Shown here in pieces: positions 1-8,896 of a DNA stretch of 58,448 nt. Where the stretch lies: positions 1-58,448 of the forward strand of contig CAJNBX010000010.1 of the NCBI GenBank assembly GCA_905221115.1, in the 5' to 3' direction. This DNA comes from a bacterium. Its GTDB lineage: Bacteria > Bacillota > Bacilli > Lactobacillales > Streptococcaceae. How positions within the stretch are numbered: position 1 is the first letter of the stretch; every line of letters starts with the position of its first letter. A model generated the notes under the pieces. That model saw only the letters and a list, made by a program, of their open reading frames with translations. It was not told the DNA's origin and ran no database searches. A program made the translations under genes and the position numbers.

Positions 1-30
1 TAATTCCACCATAAAAATCCGTTTTAGACT

Positions 31-100
31 AATTTCCACTTTGGTCAGGTGAGTGGAAGTTACTTTGAGAAGTTACCTCCTCCTATTCTAGAACGGGAGG
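31..100. other. Two hairpins upstream of the lic1 promoter
   Basis: Two short inverted repeats lie in the gene-free first 180 bases. The first pairs AATTTCCAC (31-39) with GTGGAAGTT (53-61); the second pairs CCTCC (79-83) with GGAGG (96-100). Neither has a clear T-run on either strand, so I do not call them terminators. They may belong to the end or leader of a neighbouring gene outside the window. Confidence 0.3.
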
Positions 101-111
101 GCCGGTATTTC

Positions 112-141
112 TTTCATGATAGGACTAGATTGTGGTATAAT
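112..141 (+). promoter_or_regulatory. lic1 operon promoter
   Basis: An extended -10 element is seen, TG-G-TATAAT with TATAAT at 136-141. The -35 is weak (TTTCAT at 112-117, 18-base spacer), as is common when the TGn extension is present. It lies about 40 bases upstream of the tarI start. No CiaR-type TTTAAG repeat pair was seen here. Confidence 0.6.
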
Positions 142-182
142 AGAGAGAATAAGTTTTTTTAGTAAGACAAAGGAGAAAATAG

Positions 183-890
183 ATGATTTATGCAGGAATT
201 CTTGCTGGTGGAACTGGCACACGCATGGGAATCAGTAACTTGCCAAAACAATTTTTAGAGCTAGGTGATCGACCTATCTTGGTTCATACAATTGAAAAAT
301 TTGTCTTGGAACCAAGCATTGAAAAAATTGTAGTTGGTGTTCATGGAGACTGGGTTTCCCATGCAGAGGATCTTGTAGATAAATATCTACCTCTTCATAA
401 GAATCGTATCATCATTACAAAAGGTGGTGCTGACCGTAATACGAGTATTGAGAAAATCATTGAAGCCATTGATGCTTATCGTCCGCTTACTCCAGAGGAT
501 ATCGTTATTACCCACGATTCTGTTCGTCCATTTATTACACTTCGCATGATTCAAGACAATATCAAACTTGCCCAAAATCATGACGCAGTGGACACAGTGG
601 TTGAAGCGGTTGATACTATCGTTGAAAGTACTAATGGTCAATTTATTACAGATATTCCAAATCGTGCTCACCTCTATCAAGGACAAACACCTCAAACATT
701 CCGTTGCAAGGACTTCATGAATCTTTACGGTTCTCTCTCTGCTGAAGAGAAGGAAATCTTGACAGATGCATGTAAAATCTTTGTGATCAAAGGAAAAGAT
801 GTGGCCTTGGCCAAAGGTGAATATTCAAATCTAAAAATTACAACCGTAACAGATTTGAAGATTGCAAAAAGTATGATTGAGAAAGACTAG
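183..890 (+). CDS. tarI: TarI, ribitol-5-phosphate cytidylyltransferase
   Basis: The 235-residue protein would make CDP-ribitol from ribitol-5-phosphate and CTP in the cytoplasm, for the ribitol-phosphate part of streptococcal teichoic acids. It is an IspD/TarI-family nucleotidyltransferase: the N-terminal LAGGTGTRMG loop (about residues 7-16) binds CTP, followed by the PKQF segment and the DSVRPF motif near residue 112. The start has a strong ribosome-binding site, AAAGGAG. It is the first gene of tarI-tarJ-licA-licB-licC, which argues for the teichoic-acid role over the isoprenoid enzyme IspD. The next gene starts 4 bases after its stop. Confidence 0.93.
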   Translation: MIYAGILAGGTGTRMGISNLPKQFLELGDRPILVHTIEKFVLEPSIEKIVVGVHGDWVSHAEDLVDKYLPLHKNRIIITKGGADRNTSIEKIIEAIDAYRPLTPEDIVITHDSVRPFITLRMIQDNIKLAQNHDAVDTVVEAVDTIVESTNGQFITDIPNRAHLYQGQTPQTFRCKDFMNLYGSLSAEEKEILTDACKIFVIKGKDVALAKGEYSNLKITTVTDLKIAKSMIEKD

Positions 891-894
891 TAAA

Positions 895-1917
895 ATGATT
901 AATCAAATTTATCAACTAACTAAGCCTAAGTTTATCAATGTCAAATATCAGGAAGAGGCTATTGACCAAGAGAATCATATCCTCATCCGCCCTAATTATA
1001 TGGCAGTCTGTCATGCGGATCAGCGTTACTACCAAGGAAAACGTGATCCCAAGATTTTGAATAAAAAGCTTCCAATGGCGATGATTCACGAGTCATGTGG
1101 AACCGTTATTTCTGACCCGACGGGAACCTATGAGGTTGGTCAAAAAGTTGTCATGATTCCAAATCAGCCTCCTATGCAGAGTGATGAAGAATTCTATGAG
1201 AACTACATGACAGGGACCCATTTCTTGTCTAGTGGTTTTGATGGCTTTATGAGAGAGTTTGTTTCTCTCCCTAAAGACCGTGTGGTGGCTTATGATGCTA
1301 TCGAAGACACGGTTGCAGCGATTACAGAGTTTGTCAGTGTCGGCATGCACGCTATGAATCGTCTATTGACCCTTGCTCATAGCAAGCGTGACCGAATCGC
1401 CGTTATCGGAGATGGAAGTTTAGCTTTTGTGGTTGCCAATATTATCAACTATACTTTGCCAGAAGCAGAGATTGTGGTTATTGGTCGTCATTGGGAAAAA
1501 TTGGAACTTTTCTCATTTGCCAAAGAATGCTATATTACTGACAATATTCCTGAAGATTTGGCCTTTGACCATGCTTTTGAGTGTTGTGGTGGTGATGGTA
1601 CTGGACCAGCCATTAATGACTTGATTCGCTATATTCGTCCTCAGGGAACGATTCTCATGATGGGTGTTAGCGAGTATAAAGTCAATCTCAATACACGCGA
1701 TGCCTTAGAAAAAGGCTTGCTCTTAGTTGGATCTTCTCGTTCTGGTCGCATCGATTTTGAAAATGCAATCCAAATGATGGAAGTCAAGAAATTTGCCAAT
1801 CGTCTTAAAAATATCCTTTATCTAGAAGAACCTGTAAGAGAAATTAAAGATATTCACCGTGTCTTTGCAACCGATTTAAACACAGCCTTTAAAACCGTGT
1901 TTAAGTGGGAAGTATAA
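895..1917 (+). CDS. tarJ: TarJ, ribulose-5-phosphate reductase
   Basis: A zinc-type alcohol-dehydrogenase family protein of 340 residues that reduces ribulose-5-phosphate to ribitol-5-phosphate with NADPH, feeding TarI. It shows the catalytic-zinc CHAD segment near residue 38, a MIHE motif and a Rossmann glycine stretch, GDGSLAFV, in the middle. An in-frame ATG at 877 would overlap tarI, but MINQIYQL at 895 matches the family start, so I use it. It lies between tarI and licA and is surely co-transcribed with them. Confidence 0.92.
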   Translation: MINQIYQLTKPKFINVKYQEEAIDQENHILIRPNYMAVCHADQRYYQGKRDPKILNKKLPMAMIHESCGTVISDPTGTYEVGQKVVMIPNQPPMQSDEEFYENYMTGTHFLSSGFDGFMREFVSLPKDRVVAYDAIEDTVAAITEFVSVGMHAMNRLLTLAHSKRDRIAVIGDGSLAFVVANIINYTLPEAEIVVIGRHWEKLELFSFAKECYITDNIPEDLAFDHAFECCGGDGTGPAINDLIRYIRPQGTILMMGVSEYKVNLNTRDALEKGLLLVGSSRSGRIDFENAIQMMEVKKFANRLKNILYLEEPVREIKDIHRVFATDLNTAFKTVFKWEV

Positions 1918-1933
1918 GTCCTGGAGGTTAATT

Positions 1934-2803
1934 GTGGAGAAAATCATTAAAGAAAAAATTTCTTCCCTACTTAGTCAAGAAGAGGAAGTCCTCAGTGTTG
2001 AACAACTGGGGGGAATGACCAATCAAAACTATTTGGTCAAAACAACAAATAAGCAATACATTGTTAAGTTCTTTGGTAAAGGGACAGAAAAGCTGATCAA
2101 TCGTCAAGATGAAAAGTATAATCTTGAACTACTAAAGGATTTAGACTTAGATGTAAAAAATTATCTTTTTGATATTGAAGCTGGTATCAAAGTAAATGAG
2201 TATATCGAATCTGCGATTACGCTTGATTCAACGTCAATCAAGACCTAATTTGATAAAATTGCTCCAATATTACAAACCATTCATGCTTCTGGTAAGGAAT
2301 TAAGGGGAGAATTTGCTCCTTTTGAAGAAATTAAAAAATACGAATCTTTGATTGAGAAAAAAATCCCTTATGCCAACTATGAAGCAGTTAGAGAAGAAGT
2401 CTTCTCCTTAGAGAAAAGACTGGCTGACTTAGGTGTTGACAGAAAATCTTGTCATATTGATTTGGTGCCTGAAAACTTTATCGAGTCACCACAAGGACGA
2501 CTTTATCTGATTGACTGGGAATATTCATCAATGAACGATCCAATGTGGGATTTGGCTGCTCTCTTTTTAGAGTCTGAATTCACTCGTCAAGAGGAAGAAG
2601 CCTTCTTATCTCACTATGAGAGTGAGCAAACACCTGTCTCTCGTGAAAAGATTGCCATTTATAAAATTTTACAAGATGCTATTTGGAGTCTATGGACAGT
2701 CTACAAAGAAGAGCAAGGTGCAGATTTTGGTGACTATGGTGTGAGTCGTTACCAAAGAGCTGTTAAAGGTTTGTCATATTATGGAGGTTTAGATGAAAAA
2801 TAA
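1934..2803 (+). pseudogene. licA: licA (pck) choline kinase, interrupted by an in-frame stop
   Basis: Choline kinase phosphorylates imported choline as the first step of teichoic-acid phosphocholine decoration. A GTG start at 1934 (site GGAGG) opens a frame that meets TAA at 2246-2248 after 104 codons. The same frame is then open from 2249 to the stop at 2801-2803. Read through, the product has 289 residues, the family's usual length. The first part keeps the nucleotide-binding N-lobe. The catalytic HIDLVPEN segment and the IDWEYSS metal-binding motif both lie after the stop, so the truncated product should be inactive. By recall the pneumococcal codon here is lysine AAA, so one A-to-T change explains the stop. 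Flanking licB and licC are intact. A sequencing error is the main alternative. Confidence 0.85.
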
Positions 2804-3671
2804 AAATGGAGTTTCTTTTGGTCTACTCTCAGGTATTTTCTGGGGGTTAGGTCTAACGATTAGTGCTTATATCTTTTCGATTTTTACAGATTTGTCGCCC
2901 TTTGTGGTGGCCGCTGCTCACGATTTCTTGAGTATCTTTATCCTACTAGCTTTTCTTTTAGTAAAAGAAGGAAAAGTTCGTCTCTCAATTTTCTTAAATA
3001 TTCGCAATGTTAGTGTGATCATTGGAGCCTTGCTAGCTGGTCCTATCGGTATGCAGGCCAATCTTTATGCGGTTAAGTATATCGGGAGTTCCTTAGCTTC
3101 ATCTGTATCGGCTATCTACCCTGCAGTTTCAGTTTTATTGGCTTTCTTCTTTTTAAAGCACAATATTTCAAAAAATACTGTGTTTGGGATTGTCTTGATT
3201 ATTGGAGGGATAATTGCTCAGACCTATAAGGTTGAAAAGGTCAATTCCTTCTACATTGGGATTCTCTGTGCTTTGGTTTGTGCTATTGCATGGGGGAGTG
3301 AGAGTGTCCTTAGCTATTTTGCCATGGAAAGTGAATTGAGTGAAATCGAAGCCCTCTTAATCCGTCAAGTAACTTCATTCTTGTCCTATTTTGTGATTGT
3401 GCTCTTCTCTCATCAGTCATTTGCAGAAGTGGCCAATGGACAATTGTTAGGTCTCATGATTGTCTTTGCAGCCTTTGATCTGATTTCCTACTTGGCTTAT
3501 TATATCGCTATCAATCGCTTGCAACCAGCCAAGGCTACAGGTCTTAACGTGAGTTATGTAGTTTGGACTGTCTTGTTTGCAGTTGTTTTCTTGGGTGCAC
3601 CGCTAGATATGCTGACAATTATTACGTCACTTGTCGTCATTGCTGGAGTTTATATTATTATTAAAGAATAA
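2793..3671 (+). CDS. licB: LicB, choline permease
   Basis: A 292-residue inner-membrane protein of the EamA/DMT transporter superfamily with about ten hydrophobic helices in two repeats, for example the GLTISAYIFSIF region early and a GVYIIIKE end. In the lic1 locus it imports choline for phosphorylation by LicA. Its start overlaps the licA end by 11 bases, which suggests translational coupling; a ribosome-binding site (ATGGAGG) lies within the licA tail. It appears intact although licA is not. Confidence 0.92.
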   Translation: MKNKNGVSFGLLSGIFWGLGLTISAYIFSIFTDLSPFVVAAAHDFLSIFILLAFLLVKEGKVRLSIFLNIRNVSVIIGALLAGPIGMQANLYAVKYIGSSLASSVSAIYPAVSVLLAFFFLKHNISKNTVFGIVLIIGGIIAQTYKVEKVNSFYIGILCALVCAIAWGSESVLSYFAMESELSEIEALLIRQVTSFLSYFVIVLFSHQSFAEVANGQLLGLMIVFAAFDLISYLAYYIAINRLQPAKATGLNVSYVVWTVLFAVVFLGAPLDMLTIITSLVVIAGVYIIIKE

Positions 3672-3682
3672 AGGAAATTCGT

Positions 3683-4369
3683 GTGAAAGCCATTATCTTA
3701 GTAGCGGGATTGGGAACTCGCTTGCGTCCTATGACTGAAAATACCCCTAAAGCCTTGGTTCAAGTTAATCAAAAACCTTTGATTGAATACCAAATTGAGT
3801 TTCTCAAAGAAAAAGGAATCAATGACATCATCATCGTTGGTTACCTTAAAGAACAATTCGATTACTTAAAAGAAAAATATGGTGTTCGCCTCGTTTTCAA
3901 TGATAAATACGCTGACTACAATAACTTTTACTCTCTCTATCTTGTAAAAGAAGAATTGGCAAACAGCTATGTTATTGATGCTGACAATTATCTCTTTAAA
4001 AATATGTTCCGCAATGATTTGACACGTTCGACTTATTTTAGTGTTTATCGTGAAGATTGTACCAACGAATGGTTCTTGGTCTATGGAGATGACTACAAGG
4101 TTCAAGACATTACTGTTGATAGTAAGGCAGGTCGCATCCTTAGTGGTGTATCCTTCTGGGATGCTCCAACTGCAGAAAAGATTGTCAGCTTTATCGATAA
4201 GGCCTATGCAAGTGGTGAATTTGTTGATCTCTATTGGGACAATATGGTTAAGGACAATATCAAAGAGCTAGATGTCTATGTTGAAGAACTAGAAGGCAAT
4301 AGCATCTATGAAATCGATAGTGTCCAAGATTATCATAAATTAGAAGAAATTCTTAAAAACGAAAATTAA
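3683..4369 (+). CDS. licC: LicC, phosphocholine cytidylyltransferase
   Basis: Makes CDP-choline from phosphocholine and CTP, the donor for LicD transferases acting on teichoic acid. The 228-residue protein starts with the sugar-nucleotide transferase signature GLGTRLRPMT (about residues 9-18), followed by NTPKALV and the metal-binding DADNYLF motif near residue 98. GTG at 3683 is chosen because AAAGGAA lies just upstream and the family starts at this MKAIIL. It is the last gene of lic1. With licA interrupted, its substrate would be lacking. Confidence 0.92.
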   Translation: MKAIILVAGLGTRLRPMTENTPKALVQVNQKPLIEYQIEFLKEKGINDIIIVGYLKEQFDYLKEKYGVRLVFNDKYADYNNFYSLYLVKEELANSYVIDADNYLFKNMFRNDLTRSTYFSVYREDCTNEWFLVYGDDYKVQDITVDSKAGRILSGVSFWDAPTAEKIVSFIDKAYASGEFVDLYWDNMVKDNIKELDVYVEELEGNSIYEIDSVQDYHKLEEILKNEN

Positions 4370-4376
4370 AGATTCC

Positions 4377-4408
4377 AACATCTGGCTAAAATAGTCGGAT
4401 GTTTTTTT
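4377..4408 (+). terminator. Terminator of the lic1 operon
   Basis: Stem AACATC-TGGCT against AGTC-GGATGTT, followed by seven T residues. It separates lic1 from the competence-controlled dprA. Confidence 0.8.
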
Positions 4409-4416
4409 GATTTTTT

Positions 4417-4424
4417 TACGAATA
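4417..4424 (+). promoter_or_regulatory. Com box (ComX/sigma-X promoter) of dprA
   Basis: TACGAATA, an exact match to the streptococcal late-competence -10 box, with a T-rich stretch just before it, 33 bases upstream of the dprA start. It directs transcription by RNA polymerase carrying the competence sigma factor ComX. Confidence 0.9.
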
Positions 4425-4457
4425 AATAGATGAGTAGAAAAAGAAATGGAGATATTT

Positions 4458-5306
4458 ATGAAAATCACAAACTATGAAATCTATAAGTTAAAAAAATCAG
4501 GTTTGACCAATCAACAGATTTTGAATGTCCTAGAATACGGTGAAAATGTTGATCAAGAACTGTTGTTAGGTGATATTGCAGATATATCAGGTTGCCGAAA
4601 TCCAGCTGTTTTTATGGAACGTTATTTTCAGATAGACGATGCGCATTTGGAGAAGGAGTTTCAAAAATTTCCATCTTTTTCTATTTTAGATGACTGTTAC
4701 CCTTGGGATTTGAGTGAAATATACGATGCTCCTGTGCTTTTATTTTACAAGGGCAATCTCGACCTCTTGAAATTTCCAAAAGTCGCGGTTGTGGGTAGTC
4801 GTGCTTGTAGCAAACAGGGAGCTAAGTCAGTTGAAAAAGTCATTAAAGGCTTGGAAAATGAACTGGTTATTGTCAGTGGCTTAGCCAAGGGTATCGATAC
4901 AGCAGCTCATATGGCAGCTCTTCAGAATGGCGGAAAAACCATTGCAGTGATTGGAACAGGACTGGATGTGTTTTATCCTAAAGCCAATAAACGCTTGCAA
5001 GACTACATCGGCAATGACCATCTGGTTCTAAGTGAATATGGACCTGGTGAACAATCTCTAAAATTTCATTTTCCTGCCCGTAATCGCATCATTGCTGGAC
5101 TTTGTCGAGGTGTGATTGTAGCAGAGGCCAAGATGCGCTCAGGTAGTCTCATTACCTGTGAGAGGGCAATGGAAGAAGGTCGTGATGTTTTTGCTATTCC
5201 TGGTAGCATTTTAGATGGACTATCAGACGGTTGCCATCATTTGATTCAAGAAGGGGCAAAATTGGTCACCAGTGGGCAGGATGTTCTTGCGGAATTTGAA
5301 TTTTAA
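4458..5306 (+). CDS. dprA: DprA, DNA processing protein for transformation
   Basis: Binds incoming single-stranded DNA in competent cells, loads RecA on it, and in pneumococcus also shuts off competence by binding phosphorylated ComE. The 282-residue protein has an N-terminal SAM-like domain, then an extended Rossmann fold with VVGSRACSKQG (about residues 110-122), LAKGIDTAAH near 142 and the RNRIIAGL DNA-binding segment near 208. An in-frame ATG 12 bases earlier exists, but the MKITNY start has the GGAG site and matches the pneumococcal protein. It stands alone behind a com box. Confidence 0.95.
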   Translation: MKITNYEIYKLKKSGLTNQQILNVLEYGENVDQELLLGDIADISGCRNPAVFMERYFQIDDAHLEKEFQKFPSFSILDDCYPWDLSEIYDAPVLLFYKGNLDLLKFPKVAVVGSRACSKQGAKSVEKVIKGLENELVIVSGLAKGIDTAAHMAALQNGGKTIAVIGTGLDVFYPKANKRLQDYIGNDHLVLSEYGPGEQSLKFHFPARNRIIAGLCRGVIVAEAKMRSGSLITCERAMEEGRDVFAIPGSILDGLSDGCHHLIQEGAKLVTSGQDVLAEFEF

Positions 5307-5456
5307 TACTCTTCGAAAATCTCTTCAAACCACGTCAGCTTCACCTTGCCGTAGGTATGGTTACTGACTTCGTCAGTCTCATCTGCAACCTCAAAGCAGT
5401 GCTTTGAGCAACCTGCGGTTAGTTTCCTAGTTTGCTCTTTGATTTTCATTGAGTAT
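5306..5456. repeat. BOX element, boxA-boxB-boxC
   Basis: A complete 151-base BOX repeat. BoxA begins ATACTCTTCGAAAATC and contains the reverse complement of the BOXA1R primer site. BoxB follows with the TACTGACTTCGTCAGT palindrome and the TCAAAGCAGTGCTTTGA stem. BoxC ends with TTTTCATTGAGTAT. BOX elements are non-coding repeats of pneumococcus and its relatives. This one begins inside the dprA stop codon and lies upstream of the topA promoter. Confidence 0.92.
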
Positions 5457-5511
5457 AAGACGAAATTTCGCTTACTAGATAAACTTTTCTTCTATATATA
5501 GGAGCTAAGTC

Positions 5512-5540
5512 TTGACAGTTATGGCAAAATGGTTTACACT
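5512..5540 (+). promoter_or_regulatory. topA promoter
   Basis: TTGACA at 5512-5517, 17-base spacer, TACACT at 5535-5540, about 35 bases before the topA start and downstream of the BOX element. Confidence 0.75.
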
Positions 5541-5575
5541 TTATAAAGTTTATTACTTTGAAAAGGTGTGATACT

Positions 5576-7663
5576 GTGGCTACGGCAACAAAAAAGAAAA
5601 AATCAACAGTAAAAAAAAATCTAGTAATCGTGGAGTCGCCTGCTAAGGCCAAGACGATTGAAAAATATCTAGGCAGAAACTACAAGGTTTTAGCCAGTGT
5701 CGGGCATATCCGTGATTTGAAGAAATCCAGTATGTCCGTCGATATTGAAAATAATTATGAACCGCAATATATCAATATCCGAGGAAAAGGTCCTCTTATC
5801 AATGACTTGAAAAAAGAAGCTAAAAAAGCTAATAAAGTCTTTCTGGCGAGTGACCCGGACCGTGAAGGAGAAGCGATTTCTTGGCATTTGGCCCATATTC
5901 TCAACTTGGATGAAAATGATGCCAACCGTGTGGTCTTCAATGAAATCACCAAGGATGCGGTCAAAAATGCTTTCAAAGAGCCACGCAAGATTGATATGGA
6001 CTTGGTCGATGCCCAACAGGCACGCCGTGTCTTGGACCGCTTGGTAGGGTATTCGATTTCGCCTATTTTGTGGAAGAAGGTCAAGAAGGGCTTATCAGCA
6101 GGGCGCGTACAGTCCATTGCCCTTAAACTCATCATTGACCGTGAGAATGAAATTAATGCCTTCCAGCCAGAAGAATACTGGACAATTGATGGCGTCTTTA
6201 AAAAGGGAACCAAGCAATTCCAGGCTGCTTTCTATGGAGTAGATGGCAAAAAGATGAAACTGACTAGCAATGACGAGGTTAAGGAAGTCTTGTCTCGTCT
6301 GACTAGTAAAGACTTTTCAGTGGATCAGGTGGATAAGAAAGAGCGCAAGCGCAATGCTCCATTACCTTATACAACTTCGTCCATGCAGATGGATGCGGCT
6401 AATAAAATCAATTTCCGTACTCGAAAGACCATGATGGTTGCCCAACAGCTCTACGAAGGGATCAATATCGGTTCTGGTGTGCAAGGTTTGATCACCTATA
6501 TGCGTACCGATTCGACTCGTATCAGTCCAGTAGCGCAGAACGAAGCAGCAAGTTTCATTACAGACCGTTTTGGTAGCAAGTATTCTAAGCATGGTAGCAA
6601 GGTTAAAAATGCTTCCGGAGCTCAGGATGCCCACGAGGCTATTCGTCCGTCTAGCGTCTTTAATACACCGGAAAGCATCGCTAAGTATCTGGACAAGGAT
6701 CAGCTTAAGCTTTATACCCTTATCTGGAATCGTTTTGTAGCTAGCCAGATGACAGCTGCTGTCTTTGATACCATGGCCGTTAAATTGTCTCAAAATGGGG
6801 TTCAATTTGCTGCTAATGGTAGTCAGGTTAAGTTTGATGGTTATCTTGCCATTTATAATGATTCTGATAAGAATAAGATGTTACCAGATATGGCTGTTGG
6901 AGATGTGGTCAAACAGGTCAATAGCAAACCAGAGCAACATTTCACCCAACCACCTGCCCGCTATTCTGAAGCGACACTGATCAAGACCTTGGAGGAAAAT
7001 GGGGTTGGACGTCCGTCAACCTACGCACCAACCATTGAAACAATTCAGAAACGTTATTATGTTCGCCTTGTAGCCAAACGTTTTGAACCAACAGAGTTGG
7101 GAGAAATTGTTAACAAGCTCATCGTTGAATATTTCCCAGATATCGTAAACGTGACCTTCACAGCTGAAATGGAAGGCAAACTAGATGATGTCGAGGTCGG
7201 AAAAGAGCAGTGGCAACGTGTTATTGATGCCTTTTACAAACCATTCTCTAAAGAAGTGGCCAAGGCTGAAGAAGAAATGGAAAAAATCCAAATCAAGGAT
7301 GAACCAGCTGGATTTGACTGTGAAGTATGTGGCAGTCCAATGATCATTAAACTTGGTCGTTTTGGTAAGTTTTACGCTTGTAGCAATTTCCCAGATTGCC
7401 GCCATACCCAAGCAATCGTGAAAGAGATTGGTGTTGAGTGTCCAAGCTGTCATCAAGGTCAAATCATTGAGCGTAAAACCAAGCGTAACCGCCTCTTCTA
7501 TGGTTGCAATCGCTATCCAGACTGTGAATTTACTTCTTGGGACAATCCTGTTGGTCGTGACTGTCCAAAATGTGGCAAATTCCTCATGGAGAAAAAAGTC
7601 CGTGGTGGTGGCAAGCAGGTTGTATGTAGTAATGGCGACTACGAAGAAGAAAAGATTAAATAA
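5576..7663 (+). CDS. topA: TopA, DNA topoisomerase I
   Basis: Type IA topoisomerase that relaxes negative supercoils. The 695-residue protein has a basic N-terminus, the Toprim domain beginning VESPAKAKT near residue 20 with DPDREGE, the catalytic tyrosine in TYMRTDST near 308, and three C-terminal four-cysteine zinc ribbons starting near 581, 621 and 662. GTG at 5576 gives the family start MATATKKKK and has AAAGGTG upstream; an ATG 18 bases earlier lacks a site. Transcribed alone from its own promoter and terminator. Confidence 0.95.
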   Translation: MATATKKKKSTVKKNLVIVESPAKAKTIEKYLGRNYKVLASVGHIRDLKKSSMSVDIENNYEPQYINIRGKGPLINDLKKEAKKANKVFLASDPDREGEAISWHLAHILNLDENDANRVVFNEITKDAVKNAFKEPRKIDMDLVDAQQARRVLDRLVGYSISPILWKKVKKGLSAGRVQSIALKLIIDRENEINAFQPEEYWTIDGVFKKGTKQFQAAFYGVDGKKMKLTSNDEVKEVLSRLTSKDFSVDQVDKKERKRNAPLPYTTSSMQMDAANKINFRTRKTMMVAQQLYEGINIGSGVQGLITYMRTDSTRISPVAQNEAASFITDRFGSKYSKHGSKVKNASGAQDAHEAIRPSSVFNTPESIAKYLDKDQLKLYTLIWNRFVASQMTAAVFDTMAVKLSQNGVQFAANGSQVKFDGYLAIYNDSDKNKMLPDMAVGDVVKQVNSKPEQHFTQPPARYSEATLIKTLEENGVGRPSTYAPTIETIQKRYYVRLVAKRFEPTELGEIVNKLIVEYFPDIVNVTFTAEMEGKLDDVEVGKEQWQRVIDAFYKPFSKEVAKAEEEMEKIQIKDEPAGFDCEVCGSPMIIKLGRFGKFYACSNFPDCRHTQAIVKEIGVECPSCHQGQIIERKTKRNRLFYGCNRYPDCEFTSWDNPVGRDCPKCGKFLMEKKVRGGGKQVVCSNGDYEEEKIK

Positions 7664-7668
7664 GAGGA

Positions 7669-7699
7669 GAGTCCTGAAAGTGAATTTCAGGCTCTTTTT
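7669..7699 (+). terminator. topA terminator
   Basis: Stem GAGTCCTGAAA paired with TTTCAGGCTC around a short loop, then TTTTT. Confidence 0.85.
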
Positions 7700-7768
7700 G
7701 ATTAGTGCTTGACAAAATTCACCATTGTATGCGAAACTAGAAGAAGATTATTTTAACTAGGAGTAGCT

Positions 7769-8128
7769 ATGCGTATTATTTATCTTATTATTGGTTTTTT
7801 ATCACTGGCCTTGGCTATTGTTGGGGTTGTTTTACCTTTATTACCGACAACGCCTTTTCTTTTGTTGTCAATTGCTTGTTTCTCCAGAAGTTCCAAGCGC
7901 TTCGAAGATTGGCTTTACCATACCAAGCTCTATCAAGCATATGTAGCTGACTTTCGTGAGACCAAGTCCATTGCGCGTGAACGTAAGAAAAAAATCATCG
8001 TATCCATCTACATCTTGATGGGGATTTCCATTTATTTTGTTCCTCTACTACCAGTTAAAATCGGTCTGGGAGCTTTAACCATCTTTATCACCTACTATCT
8101 CTTTAAGGTTATTCCAGACAAAGAATAG
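7769..8128 (+). CDS. DUF454 (YbaN-like) small membrane protein
   Basis: A 119-residue protein with an N-terminal pair of hydrophobic helices around the motif VLPLLPTTPFLLL, a soluble charged middle (SRSSKRFEDWL) and two further helices (VSIYILMGISIYFV and the region after VKIGLG). This layout is typical of DUF454/YbaN, whose function is not established. Ribosome-binding site TAGGAG. It stands between topA and cutC as its own short unit. Confidence 0.8.
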   Translation: MRIIYLIIGFLSLALAIVGVVLPLLPTTPFLLLSIACFSRSSKRFEDWLYHTKLYQAYVADFRETKSIARERKKKIIVSIYILMGISIYFVPLLPVKIGLGALTIFITYYLFKVIPDKE

Positions 8129-8181
8129 TTAAAATAGTAGTTATTTCCCTTGATAAAATTGAAAGCATATTCACAATAATA

Positions 8182-8190
8182 TGATATAAT
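8182..8190 (+). promoter_or_regulatory. cutC promoter, extended -10
   Basis: TGATATAAT, an extended -10 element, about 30 bases before the start. No convincing -35 at the proper distance. Confidence 0.6.
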
Positions 8191-8220
8191 AAATTCAAAG
8201 TAATACTCAAGGAGAATCAA

Positions 8221-8853
8221 ATGATTTACGAATTTTGTGCTGAAAATGTGACCTTGCTTGAAAAAGCGATGCAGGCTGGAGCTCGAAGGATTGAACTTTG
8301 TGACAATCTAGCAGTTGGTGGGACAACACCCAGCTACGGAGTGACCAAGGCAGCAGTTGAATTGGCAACCAACTACGATACGACCATTATGACCATGATT
8401 CGTCCACGTGGTGGCGATTTTGTCTATAATGAACTAGAAATTGCTATCATGCTAGAAGATATTCGTTTGAGTGCTCAGGCTGGAAGTCAAGGAGTTGTAT
8501 TTGGTGCCTTAACTGCTGAGAAGAAGTTGGATAAAGCTAATCTTGAGAAGCTAATTGCTGCATCAAAAGGTATGGAAATTGTCTTCCACATGGCCTTTGA
8601 TGAATTGACTGATGAAGATCAGTTGGAAGCCATTGACTGGCTTAGCCAAGCTGGTGTCACCCGTATCTTAACTCGTGCTGGAGTATCTGGTGACTCGCTT
8701 GACAAACGTTTTGCTCACTATCACAGAATTTTGGAACATGCTAAAGGTAAAATTGAAATTCTACCAGGTGGGGGGATTGACTTGGACAACCGTCAAATCT
8801 TTATCGACCAGCTGGGTATAACACAATTGCATGGAACCAAGGTTGTCTTTTAA
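8221..8853 (+). CDS. cutC: CutC-family protein (putative copper homeostasis)
   Basis: A 210-residue TIM-barrel protein of the CutC family. It begins MIYEFCAENV, has the RRIELCDNLAVGGTTPSYG segment and the IRPRGGDFVY motif, and ends with LPGGGI and a HGTKVVF tail. CutC was named for copper tolerance in E. coli, but its biochemical role remains unsettled. The start follows AAGGAG by a normal distance. No metal-transport genes lie nearby. Confidence 0.88.
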   Translation: MIYEFCAENVTLLEKAMQAGARRIELCDNLAVGGTTPSYGVTKAAVELATNYDTTIMTMIRPRGGDFVYNELEIAIMLEDIRLSAQAGSQGVVFGALTAEKKLDKANLEKLIAASKGMEIVFHMAFDELTDEDQLEAIDWLSQAGVTRILTRAGVSGDSLDKRFAHYHRILEHAKGKIEILPGGGIDLDNRQIFIDQLGITQLHGTKVVF

Positions 8854-8860
8854 AAAATAG

Positions 8861-8892
8861 AAAGGAACTGCTAGCTTTGGGTAGCAGTTTTC
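8861..8892 (+). promoter_or_regulatory. Hairpin between ribosome-binding site and start codon of the MmcQ gene
   Basis: AAAGGA (8861-8866) is followed at once by a perfect 8-base-pair stem, AACTGCTA (8866-8873) with TAGCAGTT (8882-8889), loop of eight. The ATG is at 8897, about 30 bases from the AGGA in line but about seven if the hairpin is looped out. It could instead be a weak cutC terminator, since four T residues follow. Confidence 0.6.
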
Positions 8893-8896
8893 ACTT

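Noticed and set aside
1..12. A minus-strand ATG at 12 that could start a divergent gene
   Set aside because: Only four codons are visible and no ribosome-binding site precedes it.
2348..2803. The second half of licA as a separate gene starting at TTG 2348
   Set aside because: It is in the same frame as the first half, has no ribosome-binding site, and is simply the C-terminal part of choline kinase.
5306..5456. RUP element or IS630 remnant
   Set aside because: The content of the BOXA1R site and the boxB and boxC blocks identifies it as BOX.
5690..6805. Antisense frames opposite topA
   Set aside because: Shadows of the topA reading frame with no ribosome-binding site.
7708..7737. Promoter for the DUF454 gene (TTGACA at 7708)
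   Set aside because: No acceptable -10 lies at 16-18 bases; left out for lack of support.
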